Assembly: GCA_022704645.1 (NCBI GenBank)
Contig: JAKJGA010000045.1
Span: 1-11,726 of the forward strand
Source: Spirochaetota bacterium
GTDB taxonomy: Bacteria > Spirochaetota > UBA4802 > JAFGJZ01
Direction: 5' to 3'
DNA: 11,726 bases
Shown here in pieces: positions 6,326 through 11,726 of this stretch; within the stretch, counting starts at the first letter, position 1, and the number at the start of each line of letters is the position of its first letter. The notes beneath the pieces were generated by a model. It was not told where the DNA came from. It ran no database searches and saw only the letters and a program-made list of their open reading frames with translations. A program made the translations under genes and the position numbers.

Positions 6326-7885
6326 ATGCGTTTAAAAATATTGGTATTATTTGCCGTGATGATTTCGTCGATGTCTTTTTCTCAAAAGAAGGAAGAGACG
6401 ATAGAGGAGTTCGTGTCAAAGATGACGATTGAGGATAAAATCGGTCAGATGATGATGACGGGAATTTCTGGCAATGATGCGGGTAATAACAACTCATATT
6501 CAATGATTAGAAAATACCGTCTTGGCGGGATTATTCTTTTCGGTTATAATATCGGTGATGCGCAGAAGCTTAAAAGATTTACCTCGGCGATGCAGAAAAA
6601 TTCTGCTGATTTGACTGGTATTCCGCTTTTTATTTCTACTGACCAGGAAAGCGGACTTGTGGTACGTATAAAAGACGGAGTAACGCAGTTTCCCGGTACA
6701 ATTGCATCCGGATCGGCTGATGATCCGGCTCTGACTAAAAAGGCTGCATATCATCTCGGCATGCAGATGAAATCATTGGGGCTCAATATGAATCTTGCGC
6801 CTGTCGCGGATATAAACAATAATCCCGATAATCCTGTAATAAATGTGCGCTCATTCGGTTCTGATCCGGAAAAAGTTTCCGCTCAGGTAAAGGCATATGT
6901 AGAAGGTCTGCAATCAGCTGGATGCGCCGCTGTGGTTAAACATTTCCCGGGTCATGGAAACACATCGAAAGATTCTCATAAAGTTCTTCCTGAAATAAAT
7001 TCATCCATTGAGGAAATCAAAAATTTTGAATTGAAGCCTTTCCGTGCGGCAATTGATTCTGACGTTTCGTCATTTATGACTGCTCATATCTCATATCCCA
7101 AGGTGCTGAAGTCTTCCGAGCCGGCTACTTTTTCCGAGTTCTTTCTTAAAAAAATTCTGCGGGATGAAATGAAATACAAAGGTCTGGTTTTTACGGATGA
7201 TCTGGAAATGGGAGCTCTTTCGCAGCATATGACTATCGGACAAAGCGCAGTAAAAGCAGTGAAAGCCGGAGTAGATATTCTTCTTACAACGTCTTCCAGA
7301 GCGGATCAGATTTTCTATGCACTTTGTAACTCTGTAAAAAAAGGAGATATTCCCGAATCAAGAATAGACGAATCTGTTATCCGGATAATACGCGCAAAAA
7401 GAAAATTTTGTAATGCAGATTCAAATAGCGATTATATTTTCCCGAATGCCGAGGCTGATGAGGTTAACCGGATTATTTCAGAGAAGGCTTTATATCTTTA
7501 CGGAAAAAATTCATTTACCGAAATCAAAGATGATAAAACAATTATTGTTTCAGACAATGCATATTTCAATTCTCTTTTCCCAGCTGAGAATTTTACCGTA
7601 ATGGCATCATCTAGATTCTTTTCTTCTAACACATCAGGAAGAAAGATTTATGTTTATTCTCACTCAGTTAATAAAAATCTCATGGACGGAATAATCCGTC
7701 TTAGCGGAAAAAATGCAGTGACATTTGTTTATTCCGGAAATCCATTTCTGTTTTCAAAATATAAACAGCATCCCGCAACCTTGTTTATGTTGTCTAATAC
7801 GAATGCTTCTTTTACTGCTGCTGCAAATTTCATCAAGGGACAAATTAAAGTGAAAACAGAATGTCCTATTAATTTCGGTTTTTGA
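6326..7885 (+). CDS. Exported GH3 beta-N-acetylhexosaminidase (NagZ-like)
   Basis: This 519-residue glycoside hydrolase family 3 enzyme is likely to remove terminal N-acetylglucosamine from peptidoglycan fragments or another beta-linked amino sugar. MRLKILVLFAVMISSMSFS-QKK is a Sec signal peptide, so it acts outside the cytoplasm, unlike classical cytosolic NagZ. The barrel (about 25-360) has STDQES (104-109), NLAPVADINNNPDNPV, VRSFGSDPE and KHFPGHGNT (205-213), then the acid/base dyad D216-S-H218. The nucleophile is D291 in FTDDLEMGA. The usual GDT is GNT here. A smaller C-terminal region (about 385-519) resembles the second domain of two-domain NagZ enzymes but is divergent. GTG at 6323 is in frame, but AGAGG (6316-6320) is better spaced to ATG 6326. 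The stop overlaps the next ATG by one base. Confidence 0.9.
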   Translation: MRLKILVLFAVMISSMSFSQKKEETIEEFVSKMTIEDKIGQMMMTGISGNDAGNNNSYSMIRKYRLGGIILFGYNIGDAQKLKRFTSAMQKNSADLTGIPLFISTDQESGLVVRIKDGVTQFPGTIASGSADDPALTKKAAYHLGMQMKSLGLNMNLAPVADINNNPDNPVINVRSFGSDPEKVSAQVKAYVEGLQSAGCAAVVKHFPGHGNTSKDSHKVLPEINSSIEEIKNFELKPFRAAIDSDVSSFMTAHISYPKVLKSSEPATFSEFFLKKILRDEMKYKGLVFTDDLEMGALSQHMTIGQSAVKAVKAGVDILLTTSSRADQIFYALCNSVKKGDIPESRIDESVIRIIRAKRKFCNADSNSDYIFPNAEADEVNRIISEKALYLYGKNSFTEIKDDKTIIVSDNAYFNSLFPAENFTVMASSRFFSSNTSGRKIYVYSHSVNKNLMDGIIRLSGKNAVTFVYSGNPFLFSKYKQHPATLFMLSNTNASFTAAANFIKGQIKVKTECPINFGF

Positions 7886-8997
7886 TGCCTGCCGGTATTT
7901 ATGTTCATTTTCCGTTTTGTTTTTCAAAATGCGATTATTGCTCATTTTATTCTGTTTCGGATGCGGATTCATCTTCTTTAAACCGCTATTGTGAAGCGGT
8001 TTTGCGTGATATTGAATATAATGCTTCATTGTACTCGGGTAAGACATTTGATACGGTTTATTTCGGAGGTGGAACTCCGCTTTCAGTAGGAATTCCGTTA
8101 TTGAGGAAAATATCAGAAAAAATATTTTCTTCTTTTAGAGTTGAATCCGGTTATGAGTTTACTGTTGAATGTAATCCGTCTTCTACAGGTATTGATGATT
8201 TTAAAATGCTTTCTGATTTCGGATGCAATAGAGTATCAATTGGCGTTCAGTCATTTGATGAAAAAATTAATAAATTTCTTGGCAGAAAATATGTTTCGCC
8301 TGAATATGCAGTAAAACTTCTTAATTGCACTTTTCTTGATATTTCTGCGGATATCATTGCCGGAGTTTCAAATATTGATAAAGAATCGGTTTTATCATCT
8401 ATAGATATTCTTTCGGAAACGAATGCAGATCATGTTTCAGTTTATATGCTTAGTGTTGAAGAAGGGACTCCGCTTTATTCCCGTTTTACTGATTCGGATA
8501 AATATGAATTAGATCAAAAAAATACTTTTGAAGCTGTTATAGATAGGCTGAAAAATAAATCTTATGATCATTATGAGGTTTCAAACTTTGCAAGAAAAGG
8601 AAGAGTATCTCGTCATAATATGAAATACTGGACATGGCAGGATTATCTAGGACTCGGTGCAGCATCGCATTCGTTTATTGACGGAAGACGTTGGCATAAA
8701 GAAGATGATTACATCGCATATTCATCAAATCCGATTGATGTTATCTATGATGACCGTTCAATTTCATCGGCTATGGCAGAGTATGTAATGACCGGACTTC
8801 GCCTTTCAGAAGGAATATCCATGGAAAAAATGAAAAAAGTTTTCGGTGAGGTAATTCCTTCTTCTTTTTATGAAAGGGTGAAATCCGCAGCCGACTCCGG
8901 AAGAATTGAATTTAAAAGCGGAGATGTAATCTCCGCTTTTAACAATATTTTTTATTTAAATGATACTATCTATTATCTTACAGAAAAGCTCATTTGA
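7885..8997 (+). CDS. hemW: HemW, radical SAM haem chaperone (CPDH-like)
   Basis: This 370-residue protein matches HemW, long misnamed oxygen-independent coproporphyrinogen oxidase, which binds haem and delivers it to proteins such as cytochromes. The radical SAM cluster motif is C12-FSK-C16-DY-C19, followed by S-F. HemW has phenylalanine where true HemN has a fourth cysteine, and this protein has F21. Other motifs are YFGGGTP (59-65), ECNP (95-98), NRVSIGVQSF (115-124), YEVSNFA (230-236) and HNMKYW (244-249), all typical of HemW. Length is normal. ATG 7885 overlaps the GH3 stop (TGATG); an in-frame TTG at 7882 is less likely. No clear Shine-Dalgarno sequence is present, so coupling to the GH3 gene is probable. 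Its end overlaps the convergent membrane-protein gene by 8 bases and contains that gene's probable terminator. Confidence 0.94.
   Translation: MPAGIYVHFPFCFSKCDYCSFYSVSDADSSSLNRYCEAVLRDIEYNASLYSGKTFDTVYFGGGTPLSVGIPLLRKISEKIFSSFRVESGYEFTVECNPSSTGIDDFKMLSDFGCNRVSIGVQSFDEKINKFLGRKYVSPEYAVKLLNCTFLDISADIIAGVSNIDKESVLSSIDILSETNADHVSVYMLSVEEGTPLYSRFTDSDKYELDQKNTFEAVIDRLKNKSYDHYEVSNFARKGRVSRHNMKYWTWQDYLGLGAASHSFIDGRRWHKEDDYIAYSSNPIDVIYDDRSISSAMAEYVMTGLRLSEGISMEKMKKVFGEVIPSSFYERVKSAADSGRIEFKSGDVISAFNNIFYLNDTIYYLTEKLI
8914..8940 (-). terminator. Rho-independent-type hairpin inside the 3' end of hemW
   Basis: The left arm AAAAGCGGAGAT (8914-8925) and right arm ATCTCCGCTTTT (8929-8940) are perfectly complementary over 12 bp around a 3-base loop. 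Each strand therefore has a GC core flanked by an A-run before and a T-run after, the layout of a bidirectional intrinsic terminator. For the leftward membrane-protein gene it lies about 50 bases past the stop, in untranslated RNA, which is the right place. For hemW it encodes residues 344-352 (KSGDVISAF), so translating ribosomes should keep it open on that strand. No other good terminator is visible at this junction. Confidence 0.65.
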
Positions 8998-9982
8998 TGA
9001 TGTTGTAGGCGATGTCCCTGCATATATTCTTCAGGTAAGAAATTTCTGTTCCTGTTATAGTTTTGTTTTTAGTTACTAAAACAGCCCCAAGCAGATTTTT
9101 GTTTTCGATTACTGCTATATATGCATTTTTAGACCGGGCTTTGATTATAGGTGAACCTTTTTTAAGTTCGGAAATAATTTCTTTCCGTTTTTCAGCTTCA
9201 GGCTGATTCTGATCAAGCTTAGAAAGAATACCAGAAGTATAAAAATATTTTTTTATAAGATTTAAATTTTCTTTGTCATAATGATAATATGCGAATGATT
9301 CAAAAGAATGATTCTGACTGGCTTCGCTGAATGTTTTAGCAAGAAGTTTTTCAAAGCTGTTAGTCCGGCGTTGTGTTTCTTTCGGGTTTTCACGTAAAAC
9401 GGAAGATTCAGACTCTGCTGTCGGCTGAGCTGATTTTTTGAAGAAATAGAAAAAACTGAACGCTGATATGAAAATTATTAATAATATTATGGATGTTTCA
9501 ATAATAATTTCTGTAATCAGTTTTGCCGGCAGCTTGTATCTGTACACGACAAAGAATGCGAACTTGACACCTTTTAATTTAATGTAATAAAATTTTTCTG
9601 AGCCATAGTATTTTGATTCGACTTTACTTGCAGAAAGTTTTCCGTTTTTGATATCACTTATAATAAGATCAGAAAAGCCATTATTAATTTCTTTTTGGGT
9701 AAGACCGGAAAAACCTCCAAGATAATTATTCTGCATGTCTGCAAGAGCTATGAATGCCACTTCTTTTTTTGATGATGCAGCAGACTTGAGGGCAGACTCG
9801 GCTTCATCTTTTGTTTTACCTTCAAGAAACGGTTTAAGCTCTGAAACAAGAGACTGATTGAGCGATGAAAGATGAGTCATGTATGTTTCATGAATATAGT
9901 CCGCTCTTATAAAGAAAAATACTATAATCGCCGCGCATGAACTGATGACAGAAACTGAAATTGATTTAAATAAGTTATTCAT
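8990..9982 (-). CDS. Two-pass membrane protein with extracytoplasmic loop and GAF-like cytoplasmic end
   Basis: This 330-residue protein has the topology of a sensor. One transmembrane helix (about 7-25) leads into an extracytoplasmic region of about 130 residues (26-154), then a second helix (about 155-181) and a cytoplasmic tail. The tail (about 205-330) ends in a pattern like a GAF domain: SPIIKARS, YIAVIENKNLLGAVLVTKN, then TGTEISYLKNICRDIAYNII. No HAMP, histidine kinase, GGDEF, EAL, phosphatase or chemotaxis signalling domain is visible. It is therefore either a sensor that signals by protein contact or a structural protein. The start ATG 9982-9980 has only a weak GGA upstream. It follows the HExxH gene on the same strand after 83 bases containing a dyad. 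The GAF assignment is tentative. Confidence 0.72.
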   Translation of the reverse strand: MNNLFKSISVSVISSCAAIIVFFFIRADYIHETYMTHLSSLNQSLVSELKPFLEGKTKDEAESALKSAASSKKEVAFIALADMQNNYLGGFSGLTQKEINNGFSDLIISDIKNGKLSASKVESKYYGSEKFYYIKLKGVKFAFFVVYRYKLPAKLITEIIIETSIILLIIFISAFSFFYFFKKSAQPTAESESSVLRENPKETQRRTNSFEKLLAKTFSEASQNHSFESFAYYHYDKENLNLIKKYFYTSGILSKLDQNQPEAEKRKEIISELKKGSPIIKARSKNAYIAVIENKNLLGAVLVTKNKTITGTEISYLKNICRDIAYNIIK

Positions 9983-9996
9983 AGAATATCCAGAAC

Positions 9997-10052
9997 AAAT
10001 TTTGATTCATGTACGCACAATTCGAATGTGCGTGTCAAAATAAATTTTGATT
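9997..10052 (-). promoter_or_regulatory. Dyad and repeat cluster between the HExxH and membrane-protein genes
   Basis: The arms ACGCACA (10013-10019) and TGTGCGT (10027-10033) form a 7-bp perfect inverted repeat around 7 bases. A second symmetric pair, ATTTTGA (9999-10005) and TCAAAAT (10035-10041), encloses it. TCAAAAT can also pair with ATTTTGA at 10044-10050, and AAATTTTGATT occurs twice (9997-10007, 10042-10052). On the minus strand a perfect TTGACA (10038-10033) ends where the dyad begins, with only a weak TACATG 19 bases later. This resembles a promoter whose operator fills the spacer, as in MerR-type control. No T-run follows the stem, so it is not a standard terminator. Confidence 0.45.
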
Positions 10053-10065
10053 TGAAAGAAAAATT

Positions 10066-11139
10066 CTATTTGATTTTAAGAACCTGACGTAATGAGTCAA
10101 AATGGTTTTTGCTGATTGTTTTGAGCTCATCTGCGGAAAATTCTTTTGCAATAAGCTCCGGCTTTTCCATCAAAATGCTTTTTCCGGAATGATTTGCTAT
10201 ATAACGGATGTAATTAAGAGCTGCAAGTTTATGCTGAGTCAGATTGTCGTAATCAAGATAACTGTACATGATTGCAAGTCCAAGGAAAGGGTTATCGTAA
10301 ATAGTGCTGCTTAGTGCAAATTCTTCGTGAGTAACCGGATCCTGAATTTTATATTTGTTATATAGAATTTTATGACTGAGTTCGTGTATTTCGAACATCC
10401 GTGTCATGTCTTTTATGATTTCGCTTTCTTTGCCCGCAAAGGCTTTTCTCAGACAATATGATATTTCAGTATTTACTCTTGCTCCGTTAAAAAGAAATGC
10501 GCTGACGTTTTTTCCGGCAAGAACTCTCTGTGCTATTCCGGAATCATTAGCTATTTCTTCCTGACTGACATAAATGATATCATCGTATGTCATTGAGTTG
10601 CTGACGGATATCTCCGGATATGATATCATCGGAATAATATTATAAATTGTTTCGGAAAAATCAAATAGAGGATGACTTACCAGCAGAAGTTTCTTTTTTC
10701 CGTAAATGCAGTAATTAAGATTTATTTTTCTGGACGGTGCGTCGTCTATTGAAAAGCTTATAACTATATTTCTGGTTTCAAGTTTTTTAGCAATCTGATC
10801 AATTTTCTGATTATCAAACAATGACGGATTTTTATAAAGATTCAGCAGAACAGTAGCGTCATTTTTGAGATTTTCATCCCGAAGGGTCCGGATATAGTTC
10901 TGATAGGCTCTGATTTTTAAAGCATCACTCTGAACATCGTTATGGGATACAGAGTTCGGCTGTATCAGATTTACGAAATAAACATTACTGTAATAAAGAA
11001 AATTGATATAAGCATAAAATTTGCCGTTTGTGGATTTTATGGCCGATCCGGAAGTCGAGAAAAAGTTTTCAGCATTTACGGTATTTCCGTAAAAGATAAA
11101 AAGAAGTAAGGCCGCAAAAGCTGCCTGTTTTTTTAACAT
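10066..11139 (-). CDS. Exported putative zinc metalloprotease (HELSH motif), unknown family
   Basis: This 357-residue protein carries an N-terminal Sec signal (MLKKQAAFAALLLFIFYGNTVNA, likely cut after VNA) and so acts in the periplasm or outside. H252-E253-L254-S255-H256 in FEIHELSHKIL is an HExxH zinc-binding and catalytic motif in a helix-like setting. E272 or E273, 16-17 residues after the second histidine, is a possible third ligand, giving a gluzincin-like arrangement. I do not recognise the family, and the rest shows no repeats or known domains. I chose ATG 11139-11137 over an in-frame ATG at 11190, because GGGG (11148-11145) precedes it and a signal peptide begins there. The earlier start would cross a poly-T tract. 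It is followed by the sensor-like membrane protein, suggesting a functional pair. Catalytic activity is inferred only from the motif. Confidence 0.72.
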   Translation of the reverse strand: MLKKQAAFAALLLFIFYGNTVNAENFFSTSGSAIKSTNGKFYAYINFLYYSNVYFVNLIQPNSVSHNDVQSDALKIRAYQNYIRTLRDENLKNDATVLLNLYKNPSLFDNQKIDQIAKKLETRNIVISFSIDDAPSRKINLNYCIYGKKKLLLVSHPLFDFSETIYNIIPMISYPEISVSNSMTYDDIIYVSQEEIANDSGIAQRVLAGKNVSAFLFNGARVNTEISYCLRKAFAGKESEIIKDMTRMFEIHELSHKILYNKYKIQDPVTHEEFALSSTIYDNPFLGLAIMYSYLDYDNLTQHKLAALNYIRYIANHSGKSILMEKPELIAKEFSADELKTISKNHFDSLRQVLKIK

Positions 11140-11247
11140 ATAATCCCCGTCTGGTGGAATCAAAAACCAGAGAAAAAAAAATACAAGCAATTTTTTTTTA
11201 GCTAACTATTAATACGTAATGAACCGATACATAGAAAAGGGTGATTT
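11140..11247. promoter_or_regulatory. Divergent spacer with A9 and T9 tracts
   Basis: This 108-base region separates the divergent starts at 11139 and 11248 and should hold promoters for both. It contains a run of nine A (11173-11181) and a run of nine T (11191-11199), 9 bases apart. These could bend the DNA or act as UP elements. TATTAATA (11207-11214) could serve as a -10 for the rightward gene, placing the transcription start near 11219, but no -35 match is present. AAAAGG (11235-11240) is the ribosome binding site for 11248. Nothing convincing is seen for the leftward promoter. Confidence 0.35.
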
Positions 11248-11726
11248 ATGCTCATTGACCTGCGTATGAAAAAAGGGATTTTTGCTGCTTTTATCATACT
11301 TCCTCTCGTTATTTACGGCAGGTCAGGGCAGGTTAAGAAAACTTCTTCTGATTATGTCGCAAAATCAGAATCCGCCCAGTCAAAGCGCAAATTAAGAATT
11401 CATACAGTCAAAAAAGGTGAAACGCTTTATTCGATTTCAAGAAAATACGGTTTAAGTCCTTCTTTAATCAATAAGAGTAACGGCTTAAATTTGAATTCAG
11501 TTATCAAAATAGGAATGAAGCTTAAGATTCCGGCAGTTGAAATTTCACTCTCGGAAAGTGATCCGGTCATAGAAAAAAAGCCGCAAACCGGTAAAACTTC
11601 TAAAGCAATTTACGTTAAAGATGCGCCTTCAGATTTTTCCTGGCCGGTCAAAAAAATAGTTTCCGTCACAAAAGAATCCGGCATCTCTAAGGGAATCGGA
11701 ATTTTCATTAAATCAAATCCGGGAAG
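11248..11726 (+). CDS. LysM protein with degenerate M23 domain, NlpD-like (partial, 3' end missing)
   Basis: The first 159 residues are present and the frame is still open at the window edge. A basic-hydrophobic N-terminus (about 7-24) is a signal peptide. A canonical LysM domain occupies 51-94 (IHTVKKGETLYSISRKYG ... IKIGMKLKIP) and binds peptidoglycan. After a charged linker, FSWPVKKI (130-137) begins an M23/LytM domain. Where active enzymes have an HxxxD zinc pair, this one reads SGISKGIGIFI (144-154), with neither residue. That is the pattern of NlpD/EnvC-type activators, which stimulate amidases rather than cut peptidoglycan themselves. ATG 11248 follows AAAAGG at a good distance; ATG 11266 gives a tidier signal peptide but lacks a ribosome binding site. 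Whether the later zinc residues are also missing lies beyond the window. Confidence 0.82.
   Translation, partial: MLIDLRMKKGIFAAFIILPLVIYGRSGQVKKTSSDYVAKSESAQSKRKLRIHTVKKGETLYSISRKYGLSPSLINKSNGLNLNSVIKIGMKLKIPAVEISLSESDPVIEKKPQTGKTSKAIYVKDAPSDFSWPVKKIVSVTKESGISKGIGIFIKSNPG

Noticed and set aside
7980..8003. 8-bp stem (AAACCGCT/AGCGGTTT) followed by T within the 5' part of hemW, resembling a weak terminator.
   Set aside because: The stem is short, the T-run is only four bases and it lies in translated sequence about 95 bases into the gene. I cannot support attenuation here.

Overview
The window reads as a chromosomal segment of a diderm (Gram-negative-type) bacterium with AT-rich DNA (about 40% GC or slightly less, by eye). 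The diderm call rests on a lipoprotein, several Sec-type signal peptides, an exported NagZ-like hexosaminidase and two LysM/M23-type envelope proteins. The phylum cannot be fixed from the sequence. Spirochaetota, Bacteroidota or an uncultivated relative would all fit. Coding density is very high: genes often overlap by 1 to 32 bases and no intergenic gap exceeds about 110 bases. I see no tRNA, rRNA, CRISPR array, insertion sequence or prophage gene.

Region 1 (1-2334, + strand) is a translationally coupled run. It holds the last codons of an unidentified upstream gene, a HAD-family phosphatase, a LicC/inositol-phosphate-type cytidylyltransferase, and a PflX-like (COG1313-type) radical SAM protein. 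Successive genes join through ATGA stop/start overlaps. The HAD and nucleotidyltransferase suggest making or trimming a CDP-activated polar head group. The radical SAM protein is a surprising partner.

Region 2 (2335-4794, - strand) is yggS (PLP homeostasis), proC (pyrroline-5-carboxylate reductase) and a membrane-anchored LysM-like/M23 endopeptidase with an intact zinc site. The genes overlap by 8 bases and 1 base. The operon meets region 1 tail-to-tail with no spacer.

Region 3 (4881-8997, + strand) starts from an 86-base divergent spacer carrying two abutting perfect palindromes. It encodes a YgjV-like membrane protein fused to a GNAT-like domain, an overlapping lipoprotein of unknown function, an exported GH3 beta-N-acetylhexosaminidase, and HemW (radical SAM haem chaperone).

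Region 4 (8990-11139, - strand) holds an exported protein with a HELSH zinc-protease motif, then a two-pass membrane protein with a large extracytoplasmic loop and a GAF-like cytoplasmic end. Between them lies an 83-base spacer with a strong dyad next to a perfect TTGACA. The likely terminator of this unit is a 12-bp perfect hairpin inside the convergent hemW coding sequence. Divergently, at 11248, a LysM protein with the start of a degenerate (NlpD-like) M23 domain runs off the end.

The common thread is envelope and peptidoglycan maintenance (M23, GH3, NlpD-like, HExxH), with cofactor and amino-acid housekeeping genes between. I found no unmistakable new defence or mobile system. The least explained parts are the HExxH-protein/membrane-sensor pair with its dyad, and the phosphatase/cytidylyltransferase/radical SAM run.
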